From Archegozetes longisetosus (Eukaryota; Arthropoda; Arachnida; Sarcoptiformes; Trhypochthoniidae): DNA of 64,000 bases. The notes beneath the pieces are model-generated. The model saw nothing but the letters and a program-made list of their open reading frames with translations, was not told the origin of the DNA and did not search any database. Position numbers and translations under genes: made by a program. The DNA is taken from positions 1,054,001 through 1,118,000 of the forward strand of contig JAEMBT020000009.1 of the NCBI GenBank assembly GCA_018873245.2, read 5' to 3'. Below, piece after piece: positions 1-11,459 of the stretch (positions are counted from its first letter, which is position 1; the number at the start of each line of letters is the position of its first letter).

Positions 1-360
1 TTTATTTAGTTACAAAAGAAGATAAAACTTTGTTTATCAGTAGAAAACATTTTGAAAGCAGATCATTAAAAAATTGATCAAACCCTCTGGATACACCAAA
101 ATAATATTAATTATAAAGAAAAATGATCAATAGAAAGGAATTTTTCGAATGATTAATAATATCATTCTTGGTTTTTATGCAATTCAAATTAGATTTTATA
201 TTTATGATCAAAAGTTTAAAATCAGTGATAAGTCTAATTGATTAATGAATTTATTTTCTTTCGTGAAAGCTTTATTTTCGTCTCAATAATCATGTTGCGA
301 AAGTCACGATATTAGCTCAAGTATATGCAAATTTTCTATCACTATTGACTTCACACGTAA

Positions 361-1300
361 AGGATAGGATCATTAATGATGTGTCTGAGCCTTTAAACAC
401 ATTTTTTTATTCATAAGGGAATCATATTTTAATTGAGTAAATTTGAGCGCATACTACAAAACTAAATAGTAAATTGTCGAAACTTTACATCAGATAAAAA
501 TCTTTGCAACTGTTATTATGTATGTACATCAGTAGTTATCTTCAATATACAAACGTTTAACTTTTATCGATCACTTCAAATTAATTATTTAGATCAAAAG
601 AAAAATTATTTATGAGTCAAACACATCAAACGTTATTCATTTAATGTTTATTTCGGCTGAAAGTTTTATTAAATGAATTTTTTATGTTTACCCTATTATA
701 GAATATGTGCTCTTTTATGAAAAAAAGTTTATTTTCACGTTAAAAAAATCTGACATTATTGATAGGGTGACCACCTCTAGCTTGTCTTATGATGGGACAA
801 AAATATAAAAGGGGGACCCTTACATTTTTAAAAAGAAAATGCGGCTTTTACTAGTCGTTACAAATATTTAGATGTCAAACAATACATCCTAATACTAAAA
901 TATTGAAGATTATTAGTCATGGTTGATTTCAAAGATACATATTTTGTTAGAAATGACATCTTTCAAAAGTTATTCAAAAGTAAGAAATACTGGTTTATAT
1001 CAGAAATAAGTTAAGGCAGAAAAGATTAATTCAATAACTTTTGGTTTTAAACCAAATATGTTCAGAGCATTAAACTGGGTTTTTTATCCCTCATCATTTG
1101 TAAAATAAATTCAATCTTTGAATTTCTAAGAAATATTTTTCTGAACACATTTTTCAAAATGAAAGTCGAAAAACGGGACAACTAATTGTCCCGTCCAGAG
1201 TTTTTGGTCTGATGGGATTTCTGTCTTTTATCCTTAAAAAGACGGAATTGTCCCGTCAAAAACGAAACGGGTGGTCACCCTAATCATTGATAATCCTATC
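361..1300. repeat. R1 MITE copy 1, split by a hAT element
   Basis: This is one of four copies in the window of a roughly 400-bp repeat (others at 2510-2945, 5001-5402 and 13035-14010). The left end reads 'aggataggatcattaatgat' and the right end, at about 1283-1300, is its inverted complement 'attgataatcctat'. The internal phrase 'cttcaatatacaaacgttta' near 540 is shared with the 5001-5402 copy. The copy is interrupted at 763-1282 by a hAT-type element. No coding capacity was seen. The family is defined only by comparison inside this window. Confidence 0.6.
763..1282. mobile_element. Non-autonomous hAT-like element
   Basis: The termini are an inverted repeat, 'tagggtgaccacc' at the left and 'ggtggtcacccta' at the right. 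The element is flanked by an 8-bp near-duplication, attattga before it and atcattga after it (7 of 8 identical). An 8-bp target duplication and TAG-type ends are the hallmark of the hAT superfamily. The interior contains phrases rich in 'gggacaa' and 'tgtcccgt' near the right end but no transposase reading frame, so it must be mobilised in trans. It lies inside an R1 repeat and is therefore younger than that copy. Confidence 0.7.
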
Positions 1301-2509
1301 ATTCATATAGGTTTTGCTGCAAATATAGTACGTCCGGAAGATTCAGAATAAGAAAATAGTTTTTGTATTATTAAAAGCATAAGTTTAACTTTGGATAAAA
1401 ATGAGAGAAAACTACATTTTAATTTTTAATAGAGGCTTGAAAAAAGAATTCAGTATGTTTATCTTACTTTCATTTGTAATTGGGCACGTGTCAACAATAA
1501 CCAGAACTTTTATTTTTATCCATTAACTTTCCAGATATATTGTGCTATAGAGTGTATAACAAGAAATGAAGTAATGTCTGATGAAGCTTTTTATTTCATT
1601 AACCATGTTATCAAATTCAATCTTGTTTGAGACTCCTATTTGGTATAATTAATTATTAGTAAGGAATAATATCAATTATAGTAATGGATTGAAGAAATTT
1701 CAACTCAGTCGCACCTACAAATTTATGTTAGGGAAAAATGTTTTCTAACTTAAACAAAATAAGTCCCAAAATAATTCTCACAGTGTAAAAAACTATACAA
1801 AATATTGTTAATTAACATAGTTAAAAAACGTGTAAGAATTTTTCATAGGTTTTGAGGCATATCCTGTCTTTATCATATGGATAAAGATAAACTTTTACTG
1901 AATCATATCATTATTTCTACTAATCAATAAAATAAAGTGTAAGGTATGTCTCAAAAGAATCTTATATTTTCCTAAGTGTGCTAATTAGTTATGAAATTCG
2001 GTTACGTATAATTAAAGCAGTTCGTATCAGGGAAATGCTTGGAATTTCCCGATATTACCCACCGAATTGAATAGTTTTCTGGGCAGATGTAACTATTGCT
2101 CTGTGTTACTAAGAAAACGGACTAATTTTCTCGGAAAGCTCTCTACTTCTAACTATTAAATGTGCTTTTAAGCAATGTTTGTTTAGATTTTATGTTTTAA
2201 AAAAAAGCCACAAGTTGTTCAATTGTTGAGCATTATCCAGAGAAACGATAATGTATCTCAACGGAGATCTTGAAGCAAAGCTTAATTATTAGGCTTACTT
2301 TTATTAAAACACTTAAATTATCAATTGTACTTTCAAAACTCTATGTTATAAAACATTAAGTATTAAAAGAAATATTCTATAATTTTATTTTTGGTGCCCG
2401 GAACTGCCCTCGAAACCCTTCGAATAAGTGATTTTTCGGTCTACTCGAAGTTGCCCACTCAAATCTAAAAATTCTCCAATCAAAACAGAAACTAATAAAT
2501 ACAATCCTA
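1301..2509. other. AT-rich region without a recognised gene
   Basis: About 1.2 kb of AT-rich DNA. No reading frame of convincing length or similarity, no clear terminal inverted repeat and no RNA gene were seen. The short reverse-strand frame at 2377-2580 runs into the R1 repeat and is not supported as a gene. Confidence 0.5.
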
Positions 2510-2945
2510 GCTTTAATCGTGAATAATACGTCAGAGATACTTAACTTAAAAGTAATTTGCTCATAGTAGAGAGCGCACACTTTATCAAGGGGTAAGGAAA
2601 GAATTCATTCAATAAAACTTTTAATCAAAATGATCATTAAATAAATGACGACCTACATATAGAACAGCGAAATAATTATCTTTATGATTGTATTAATCAG
2701 TGTGGAGTGATCGAAAAAAGTTAAACGTTTGTATATTGAAGATAGCTATTAATACTAATCTAATAATAGCCGCAAAGTTTTTCTGTAATACAGAGTTTCG
2801 ATGATTTATAAGCAATTTTTTCGTGAGCGCTTGAAATTATTTAATTAAAATATGATTCTCTTGTCAATAAAATATGTGTTTAAGAGCTTAGACATAAGCT
2901 TTTAAACTCCCAAATTTTCAGGTTATCATTCATGACCTACCCTTC
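2510..2945. repeat. R1 MITE copy 2
   Basis: Member of the R1 family in the opposite orientation to copies 1 and 3. Shared phrases include 'agcgcacact' near 2571, 'gtttgtatattgaaga' near 2728 and the right end 'ttatcattcatgacctaccc'. The left end is degraded. It has no coding capacity and is placed by similarity to the copies at 5001-5402 and 13035-14010. Confidence 0.5.
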
Positions 2946-3509
2946 AAATTGCCCCTCAATATAAGAAAATCAACATAAAACCTGATATGATCTCACTTCA
3001 AATAAGCTATCATGGAGAAAATCACATCTAAAACAAAACGAAATAAAACTGAAAGAATTTCAAGTGGACTCATAATTGACAATTGAATCGAAACTTTTAA
3101 TCAAATTAAAAGAAAAGATCATTATTAATAATGTGCGAGTCATTTACTGGTATTAGATTCGATTCTGTCTGACAAGTATTGGCATACTTAGTCTGAAGAA
3201 GGATATAATCTCATTTACGTCTATTTGGGTAGTTTTGTTGCACAAGTGGAAGAAATATTACTCCATACTGAATTGATTGTAATTTCTTTGTCGGTTTCAT
3301 GTTTCTTTATTATTATTCTCAGTTTTCTTGGCTTGAAACTCTAGTAATCAATACGAACCATCAGGTAATAAACAATGAAACTTTTCTTTGCTTATCTAGC
3401 TTTAACCTTAGTTTTATTCATTGATCCATAAATTTCTCAACAATAGGCGTTACGGCGATTGCCGGCAACTAGGAGGTGCTGACACTGTCTTAAAACGGGA
3501 ACTTCAGTG

Positions 3510-3886
3510 ACTAAAAGTTTGGGGCAGCGGTCAATTGCTGCATAATTAAGCTATATCTAATAAATTATTGGTTTAACATATTTGTAGTTGTCTTTTACGT
3601 CATCAAATGATTTCTATGACGCTGATGTCAGTCAAACCAACCATGAGTTTACTCAAAACAATTCGAGTCACAGAGGTCATAATGGTCATAGTGATCATAA
3701 CAGTTATGATTCAAATTGTTTCGAGTGAACGAAACGATTGGTTTGACTAATCTCAGCGTCATAGATATGGTTTATTACATAATATGAAGCTTTGAAGTGT
3801 TAAACCAACGATTAACCGTTTTGTTACACGTACTTAATTACGCAATAATTGACCGCTGCCCTCAAATAGAATCTCAAACTTTTAGG
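3510..3886. mobile_element. Fold-back MITE in GR pseudogene 1
   Basis: Long inverted ends: 'ggcagcggtcaattgctgc' on the left matches the complement of 'gcaataattgaccgctgcc' on the right, preceded on both sides by a ctaaaagttt motif. Further inward, 'catcaaatgatttctatgac' through 'gtcagtcaaaccaa' pairs with 'ttggtttgactaatctcagc', so most of the element can fold into one stem. No coding sequence. It separates the N-terminal GR fragment from the next one. Confidence 0.65.
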
Positions 3887-4351
3887 ACCCAACATCAGCA
3901 AGCAATAGCTGTGACGTATAGAATAAGTAATTTGAAGTTCAAAAAGTTGTTCAAGATGGCAAAAATTGCTTTTACATTAATCTCAATAACTATTGGTTTC
4001 AGTCTAGTATTCAGTGTTCTTTTTATATCAGTTTCAATGCAGTCAGTTTTATTGTCTTCGGCATTGCCTCGATCATCACTTGGAGTCTTTGGACTTATTG
4101 GGGATGTCTTGTTGCCTATTGAGTGTCCTCTTACTTTGCTTTATGCTATTATAAACTTGGGACAGAGTCGATCAATGAGAAAATTGAGAAGTTCAACGAA
4201 GTTCAGTCCTTTAACAACACCAGCATGACGTATGATAATTCTTACAATCTTTAAGTCTAGATAATGATATTTCTAGATATTAATTATAAAATTACTTCTT
4301 ATTGTTAAACAAGTTTTTTGTATTGTTCATCAATAATGTAACAAATATTAA

Positions 4352-4886
4352 GAGCTGAGCATAAGAGATCTGAGACCCTTCAGGACCTTCAGACCTAAGT
4401 TCTTTTGAGGTCAAAATCCGAGTCCCATTTCATTAATATTAGTCCAGATCCAAGCTTGTATCTTAATAAAATAGTCCGGATCTGGTACAGGTCTTTGGTT
4501 TGCGTGAAGACCTCGTAAAATAATAGTAAGTATGATTGAAATGAATGTTTATTTAGTGATAAAAATATAAATTTTAAAGTGTTTCAAATAATGGTATCCA
4601 TGAACCAAAACACATGCATGATCTTACCATACTGTGATTAAGACAATTAATCCTTTCTCATAATTAATAAACACATATCGCGTATTAACGTGCAAATTCA
4701 CATGCGAAATCATTTATAGAAACTATTGATATGCAATTTGGTACTTTTATTCAAATAGACAAAATGTATTATGAAGTCCAGGTTTGCGTTTATGTGATAG
4801 ATCCATGTCCAGGTCTTCATACAGAAGTCTAGATCCACGTTCAGGTCTTTCAGAAGGATCTCCAGGACCGATATTTGCTCAGCACT
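4352..4886. mobile_element. Inverted-repeat element in GR pseudogene 1
   Basis: The left end 'gagctgagcata' and the complement of the right end ('gtgctgagcaaata') are inverted copies. Just inside both ends are phrases rich in 'tcagac', 'ggacctt' and 'ccaggtc' (for example 'cttcaggaccttcagacc' on the left). No transposase and no clean target duplication were found. Probably a non-autonomous DNA transposon lying in an old intron. Confidence 0.45.
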
Positions 4887-5000
4887 AGGTGCACTAACAG
4901 CTCACAACCAAATATGAGGTATAAGCTTTGGAGAAAATATTCGACTATAACTTACGGAATCTATGCGATCATCATTTGCTTACTTTTGTATTTAATATTT

Positions 5001-5402
5001 GAGGGATAGAGTCATCAATGATATGTTTGAACTTTTAAACACATTCTTTATCTATATTTTAATTAAATAAACTTGAGCACATGCCACAAAATTGAATAAA
5101 AGATATCCAAACAATTTATAATAGAAAATAACCCTTGCCACTATTATTTGACTTATACTGATAGTTATCTTCAATATACAAACGTTTAACGTTTTTGATG
5201 GCTTCATATTGATCACATACATTAAAAAATTATTCCCTCATTCAATATATGAAATCATAACTTATTTAAGGATCACTTTGATTAAAAGTTTTGTTAAATG
5301 AATTTTTATGTTTACCCTATAATAGTGTGTGCCCTTCTATTATGAGCAAGCTCTACTTTAAGTTAAAAGATCTCTAACATATCATTCACGATCCTATCCC
5401 TC
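5001..5402. mobile_element. R1 MITE copy 3 with target duplication inside a GR exon
   Basis: The cleanest R1 copy. The ends are inverted: 'gagggatagagtcatcaatg' on the left against 'cacgatcctatccctc' on the right. It is flanked by a 4-bp duplication, attt (4997-5000 and 5403-5406). Removing the element and one attt joins the receptor reading frame on both sides (..YLIF then VITIPWF..), so the insertion went into a coding exon and the 4-bp duplication is its footprint. No coding capacity. Confidence 0.75.
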
Positions 5403-5711
5403 ATTTGTGATAACCATTCCGTGGTTTAGTTTTATGGAATATTCAATAATACTTTCGGGACACGTCTTTCTGCAAGCTATCATCACGTATTGGGCAGCAC
5501 TCGTATTGCACAAAACCGATAAAACTTGTAGTCTATTGATTGATGTGACGAAAATTAAGAGTGAGGCTCGCATCGGGAGTGAAGTGCAAGGCATGGAGAA
5601 AGTATAAGATCTTATTGCTTCCTCTATTGAGTGATTCCTTCAAAAGCTAATTTCTTAATTGAAGAAAGACAAGATCAATAGACAAGGATTTAAATTGATA
5701 ACTGGAGCTCT

Positions 5712-5800
5712 TATATTAGGTCAAACCATAGGTAATTGCAAACTTTTTCATAATAAAACATGAAAAAGTTTGCAATTACTTATGGTTTGACCTAATATCA
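5712..5800. repeat. Near-perfect hairpin
   Basis: About 38 bp beginning 'atattaggtcaaaccatagg' are repeated in inverted orientation ending 'ggtttgacctaatat', separated by only about 8 nt (aataaaac). The left arm is the last coding codons and splice donor of GR pseudogene 1, so receptor sequence has been copied in inverted orientation at its own exon end. A transcript would fold into a long stem. Confidence 0.75.
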
Positions 5801-7009
5801 TGAAAGATCTTTGAAGAGGTTTCTAAACATGTTGAAATTTATCAGTTTCTATTGACAATCTGAATGCAAAACTTAAATCTTTTTACACGCATAAGCTTTT
5901 GATAATGAACTGAAGACACTTCAAATTCTTAGCTTAAAAGCTAGTTAATAACTCATCAAAACTTCCGATTCAAATAACTAAGCCTTAACTACATGAATGC
6001 CCTTAGGTAAGAAAACATGCTGAATATCTTCATCACATTGCACTCGCGAGCAAAATCTATATAACTATGAGTGAAAGTATTATTCATTAAAAATGAAATA
6101 ATTACTCAAAATTTCTGTTAAACTAGATATTGATTTTCTTATACATTTTATTCTTGTGTGACAAAATAAAAAGCAGTTAATGATCAAAATTTAAAGACAA
6201 AGCTTTATCATTTAAAATTTCAAGCAAAATCTTAGAAAATTAAACGAGATATCACTAATAATTTTCCTCAATCTATTTTAAGATTATCGCAATGATTGGC
6301 ATTTCATATTAATTTTGATTAATACGAGATCAAACAGGCAACTTAGGAACAAATTCAGCTCTAGAATCAAACAAACTCCATTACCGTAACTTTATCCCTA
6401 TTCGAAATAACTCAATCTATAAATAAAACACTATTTGTCTGTTATGTCAATCACTTTATTACTCAAGGTCTACTGAACGCACAGACTAGAGAGCAGTATC
6501 ATTGGAATCAGGACGACATATGGGCTAGGATAGACTGTTGGTTACTGAAAAGTGGCCACTGGTAACTTCATTAATTGGAAATTTATTTTGAAACCCACAA
6601 TAAACAAACCTTCATTTGTAGTAAAACATTCTAAATTATAAATAGACGAAGATTAAACAAAAATTTATGAAATATAATAGTGTCCAATCTCTTGAGTGAA
6701 ACTTGTGTGCACACCTATAGCGAATCGTCAAATTCGAGTCAGATCTCAATTGACTAACAAATTAAGCTGTAGCCGAATATTTTCTTAGGGATAACCAAAC
6801 ATCGAAGGTTTTATATTTACTAATGCTTTTTTATTTATTAAAACTTATTAACTGAAATTAAGTTTGATTGAAATAATTGAAGTTCTCAATCATTTTTACT
6901 TTTATAAAGACAAAATATAGAATCAGAAACAAAGAGTTTAAAAATTAAGGATATATTTTCGTGATATTCTCATAATAGTATCAAATAGTATTCTCGTAGA
7001 TTAATTATT
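5801..7009. other. AT-rich region without a recognised gene
   Basis: No supported reading frame, RNA gene or transposon ends were found in this 1.2-kb stretch. Confidence 0.45.
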
Positions 7010-7017
7010 ATTATCAC

Positions 7018-7553
7018 TAGTGATGTATAGCTTAAGACTAAGAATAAGAGTAAGCAAAATAAGATATATTAAAATCGTTTGGCTTAAGACTAAGACTAAG
7101 TCAGACAAATGATTTTTGGATTTTCAAATTGAGACTAAGATTAAGACAAATGAAATTTCTTTCTATAAAATTAAGACTAAGACTAAGACTAAGACAAAGT
7201 CAGAAGTTTAGATACAAATATGGTCATTTAATCCATTAGAAATGATTCATTTTTTGAAGTTTTCAATTATAAAACCATTTGTGAATCACTAGATAAACAA
7301 TTGCACTCCTATTGGAATGCATTTTAATAGTGAATGTCTTTGCGCTTAGTTTTGTTTTGTTAGTCTATTGATCATTTTATGAAACATATTAGATAATAAC
7401 AAATTTCAAAATGTTATAATATATGCTATAAAGAGATAACTAACACAAGTAGTAAGACTAAGACTAAGCAAAAGATAAGCTAAACTAAAATTTTGACTAT
7501 AAGACTAAGACTAAGACAAGACAAACTAAAAATCTCTAAGCTATACAGCACTA
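7018..7553. mobile_element. Non-autonomous hAT-like element with gactaa repeats
   Basis: The ends 'tagtgatgtatagctta' and, on the complement, 'tagtgctgtatagctta' form a terminal inverted repeat. The flanking 8-bp duplication attatcac (7010-7017 and 7554-7561) is perfect. Inside both ends the phrase gactaa/aagact is tandemly repeated in clusters (near 7080-7200 and 7455-7525). Subterminal short repeats are known transposase-binding sites in hAT elements. No coding sequence. Confidence 0.8.
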
Positions 7554-7924
7554 ATTATCACCTATAAATTGGTTTCTCGGTAAAGATTCAAAAGTGATAT
7601 GAACTTATAAGAGTAAATGGATTTCATCCGCTAATGAGGATTCAAAACAGGGTTCTCGAAGCGTTGTTTTTCGAAAAATAATAAGCTTCCAGTTTAATAA
7701 CTAAAATAATTACTACGTTTGACAAACGAAAAATAAACCATCAGTTCATCTATTATCTATCTTAGTTCAGATAAATGATATAATCATGACTTAAAGATAT
7801 CGAAGTAAAAATTTGAAACAAATCAATATGCTTATTAAGAAAATGAGATTCTAGTTAATAAAACAAATTTTCTATTTTTTGAGTCATTGAATGGCCGAAT
7901 TTGCTATAGCATGAAAGTAAAATA

Positions 7925-8629
7925 TGGAGTTAAAGATCAAGCCTAAGACTAAGTCTAAGGCGTAGCCTTTAGGCTGGAAGACTATAAGATAGCATAGTCT
8001 GTAGTCTTAAGCTGTTCTCAATCTCTTAGTCTTTAGGCTTAACCTCAGACCAAAAGCCTTAACCTCAGTCTAACCTCTTAGCCTCCCATGTGAGAAATTT
8101 CTTACATAAATTCTTTATTAACTGAGCAAATGACAAGTAATTTATTATGTATTTTTGACTAGATACAGTTAAAATACAAAAAAAGTAATGTTCACAATCA
8201 TTAAAAATCTTCAACCATGATTCTAAAAGCATCAATGTTTTAATAGTCTACTTATTCGAACGATTGCCTCTTTAAGTTACCAAATCTCTAACTTTTGAGA
8301 ATATCTACTCACTAGGAAACTTGTGGCTGAAATTGCAAAAAAATTTCAACATTGAAGTGCAAAACTTATAATTTGATACTGTGGTGCTATGCTATTAGAA
8401 AGAAATCTTTCTATTTCGTTTTGGAGGATTTTATTTATTTTCAATAATTTGTATACTTGGAGACCAAGAGGTTAACCTGACCAGACCAAGGCTTAGGCTG
8501 TAGGTTTAGCCTCCTCATAACTTCATAGTCTTAGGCTTGGTCTTTAGGCTTCACAATTAGGAAAAATTTAGGCTTTAGGCTCAACCTAAGACCAAACTTG
8601 AGGTTAGGCCGCCTAAAACTTTTAACTCT
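7925..8629. mobile_element. hAT-like element rich in ctaagac/ttaggct phrases
   Basis: Bounded by a 9-bp direct duplication agtaaaata (7916-7924 and 8630-8638) with short inverted ends 'ggagttaaag' and, on the complement, 'agagttaaaag'. Subterminal regions carry many 'taggct', 'aagcct' and 'ctaagact' phrases, close in style to the neighbouring element at 7018-7553. Assignment to hAT rests on this resemblance; a strict hAT duplication would be 8 bp, so one base may be a chance match. Confidence 0.6.
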
Positions 8630-8841
8630 AGTAAAATAATTCATCAATTTTACTCACTAAACCAACCAAAAACGACAAATCTGTAAATATTTTGAATAGA
8701 ATACTCAAATGAATAACTACAATAAAATTGCGATAATATTTAAATTATGAATCTTATGGCCATGAAATTATGTGATCAATTAGATATCGAAATTTGATTA
8801 TATTTCATATAACTAAAAGTTGAGACACACTATATTTAATG

Positions 8842-9171
8842 ACCCAAGTCTGTTGGCGTAGTGGTCAAAACACTGACAGAGCAACCCTTGAGGAGCGGGT
8901 TCGAATCCCACTGTGGCGTACTGCTTCCTTCTACCCAGGTAATACTGGGCCGGGAGGAAAGAGAAGGCTCAGGGGGATCTTCGACGACCGCGGTCCCAAA
9001 CCGAGGGACGTAACTCGGTAGAGTCTGATCTCTGAGACCACCAGACGACAGACTCGGAGGGCTCAGGTGTGTCCTCTTAAAACTGTGACACTATCCTCGC
9101 TGCGACACCACTGAGTAAAAGCGGCGACCCCTGGCCTTAGTTGTGGGCTGTGCAGGGGGAAACAACAACAG
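8842..9171 (+). mobile_element. tRNA-derived SINE with 13-bp target duplication
   Basis: The left 75 bp resemble a tRNA: an A-box-like 'tggcgtagtgg' and a canonical B-box 'ggttcgaatcc' about 40 bp later, the internal promoter for RNA polymerase III. Acceptor-stem pairing is poor, so this is not a working tRNA. A GC-rich body of about 250 bp follows, ending in 'aaacaacaacag'. The insert is flanked by a perfect 13-bp direct repeat actatatttaatg (8829-8841 and 9172-9184), the signature of LINE-machinery retrotransposition. The GC-rich body stands out sharply from the AT-rich surroundings. The element appears full length and recently inserted, since the duplication is undecayed. Confidence 0.8.
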
Positions 9172-9184
9172 ACTATATTTAATG

Positions 9185-9765
9185 GAGTTCGTTGAATCAA
9201 CTTATTTGTCATAATCTAAAGAAAATCTGATTTGGAGTATTTTCTATGACATTTTTACCGTAATCTTATTTGTTTTGCCCGAGCTATGGGATTATGGGCA
9301 GCCTATAGGCGGAAACAATAAGGTTTTTTGTTAGACTTTTAGGCATTTTAAATAACATTATTTTTAGTTATAAGATAAATATATTCCCATTTTAGTCTTC
9401 AAAATCATTTTGAGTAAACTTGACTAAAAGAGTTTCATACTTTCTTTTATTAAAGCTTTTGTAAACAAAATTATGTATAGGACAAGGCTAATTTAATCTA
9501 AACAACATAAAGCGGACTTTTTGTTGATTATTAGGCCAGAAACATCAATAAGACGAATAAATATTTACAGCGATGTTATTGAAAATCACTCACTATTATT
9601 GCAATACATTTTGTTTGATGAACCTTTTAGTGCCCTGTTTGAAGAAAAAATTTACTACTCGTATTGATATATATTTAGGTGATTTGGCTCAACAAATAGT
9701 AGGAATACTACCTTCAAACGCAGCTAACTAAATTTTTGGTCAGTTCTAATTTTCTCTACTATCAT
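9185..9765. other. Unannotated spacer
   Basis: AT-rich sequence between the SINE and the fold-back element. No gene, RNA or transposon ends were identified. Confidence 0.4.
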
Positions 9766-11459
9766 TTCTCACACTGGAAGCATCTCAAGTGGTTATCGGG
9801 TTTGAATTCCAGACAAAAACTTTATTAGAATACTTGCCTTCACAGGTATTACGACATAAGATCGAAGAAAGAATATCGAATGAAAAAAGATCGAATCAAT
9901 AATATCGAAAACAAAAAGACCGAATGCGACAAAAGACCGAATGCGACAAAAGACCGAATACGACATATGATTGAATGCGACACTACTAAATGCAAAATAG
10001 GGTCAAATATGTTATATCAAATTCTAAAAATAAATTGTTAAAACAAATCTTTAGTTCGAACTAATCAAATTTATAATTTTTTAGTATAATAAAACATGAA
10101 ATGATTGATCAAATTTATATAATTTCATATGTAAGAAAAAATAATCGGATATTTGACAAAATACAGTAGAAGCTCGATGTAAGACATTTCGATACAATAA
10201 ACATATGTAGATACAATGAAGCTTGCACACATTCGATATAAAATATATTTCTTATAGAGTTCTCATAAGTATTGCAGTATTAAAATTAAGTTTTCAACTT
10301 TAAACTGATATAATATTTTGATTTTTAAGTGCTTTTAAACTAATAACTTCAAAGACAGTATCTCCCAAAAAGTTTCATTTCATAAAGAAAGAAATTTCGG
10401 ATGTTAATATCTTTGAGAAAAATATTCAGACGAAAATAAATAGTTTTTTAAAAATTTACTTATATTTATTGAATTGATATTGTTATTTAATATAAACTCT
10501 AAAAGTTGATATATTCCAACTTTCGATATTACATACAGAATGATATAAGGAACAAAAATTTTTACTCCTTGAGTATTCCTTATATCGAGCTTTTATTGTA
10601 CACTATATAGTTTCACAAATTCAAATAAATTGAAAATAAGAGCATTATATATAAATATCAATTAGAAGTTTGAATTATACTGTATTCTGCCTTATCTCGC
10701 ATTAGATAACCTGTCGTATTCGGTCTTTTGTCGCATTCGGTCTTATGTCGCATTCGATCATATGTCGTATTCGGTCTTTTGTCGCATTCGATCATATGTC
10801 GCGTTCGGTCTTATGTCGCATTCGATCATATGTCGCATTCGGTCTTTTTGTTTTCGATATTATTGATTCGATCTTTTTTCATTCGGTATTTTCTCTTCGA
10901 TCTTATGTCGGGGAATCGCCTTCACATACTTAATGAACATAATCTTAGCTGTGATATGCTCGAGTGCCCCGATGTACAGATCGGAAATCGATTATTCAAG
11001 TGCTGTATTATGTTAGATAATGAACGTTTCAAAGCTTATAGGTATTTTTAAACAATAAATTATATAAACTTTGTTTTAATTATATGTACTGGACATGATA
11101 TGATTGAGAAAATGATTTAAACATAAATTTTTGTCGCAATGAGAACAGCGAATAAAAAAGCAATCGTTCATATTACAGTCATTTGAACCACTCTCAAAGT
11201 ATATTTATTTTAGACTTTTAAATTGAAAATTCAGTAGTTAGTACTTAGAATTTTTTCCCTAATAAAAGTTTGCCATAATTTTTATATATTAGAGCATATT
11301 TTATATGCAAAACTAGTAGGTTTCGCGTACTTATTTCTGATCACTCGGGGCATATTCACAGCTAAGTTTATGTTCATTAGGTATGTGAAGACAAGTACTT
11401 TAGTAAAATTTTAGTCTGAAATCCAACCCCGATAACCACTTGAGATACTTCCAGTGTCA
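9766..11459. mobile_element. Fold-back element carrying a nested element
   Basis: The left arm near 9770-9844 ('cactggaagcatctcaagtg', 'ggttatcggg') is inverted at about 11400-11459 ('cacttgagatacttccagtg'). The left arm resumes after the nested element: 10918-10975 ('cttcacatacttaatgaac') is inverted at about 11320-11395 ('aggtatgtgaagac'). The arms are about 85-90% alike by eye. No transposase is visible. The reading frame at 10908-11051 lies in the arm and is not supported as a gene. Confidence 0.55.
9845..10917. mobile_element. 9-bp-TSD element, family 'accgaatgcgac'
   Basis: Flanked by a perfect 9-bp direct duplication gccttcaca (9836-9844 and 10918-10926). Ends are 'ggtattacgacataagatc' and, on the complement, 'gattccccgacataagatc', continuing as a near-perfect inverted repeat of about 85 bp. 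Next to it, on both sides, sit tandem copies of a 17-bp phrase (gaccgaatgcgacaaaa with variants), about four on the left and eight on the right. The interior of about 0.75 kb is AT-rich and non-coding. A 9-bp duplication with ends starting G suggests a Mutator-like (MULE) relationship, but no transposase is present to confirm it. Confidence 0.75.

Larger units (their letters stand above)
3180..5750 (+). pseudogene. Gustatory-receptor-like pseudogene 1
   Basis: A decayed seven-transmembrane chemoreceptor recognised by order and similarity of fragments to the GR genes at 39305-43180 and 17921-19281. Fragments in order: an N-terminal piece near 3220-3340 containing VYLGSF; a membrane region at about 3940-4255 where two frames are needed (ISITIGFSLVF, then SSYFALCYYKLG and NEKIEKFNEVQ) with an in-frame stop; a piece at about 4940-5000 (KLWRKYSTITYGIYA); its continuation at 5407-5590 (TIPWFSFMEYSII); and a C-terminal exon near 5664-5745 ending NRQGFKLITGALILGQTI before a gtaatt donor. 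The fragments are separated by three transposon insertions at 3510-3886, 4352-4886 and 5001-5402, the last of them within one coding exon. Stops, frameshifts and insertions make it non-functional. Confidence 0.75.

Noticed and set aside
8852..8925. A functional tRNA gene
   Set aside because: The A and B boxes are good but the acceptor ends do not pair and the unit is followed by a 250-bp body inside a 13-bp duplication, so it is the head of a SINE.
8839..9021. Plus-strand frame of 60 codons in the GC-rich segment
   Set aside because: It lies inside the tRNA-derived SINE and is only open because of its higher GC; no protein features.
9880..9975. Regular short repeats resembling a CRISPR array
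   Set aside because: The 17-bp units are directly adjacent without unique spacers, occur in inverse at the other end of the same element, and the genome is eukaryotic.
10728..11051. Overlapping reading frames of 107 and 62 codons
   Set aside because: They translate the tandem phrase array of the transposon (repeated SHS and CRIRSYV-like units) and run into a fold-back arm.
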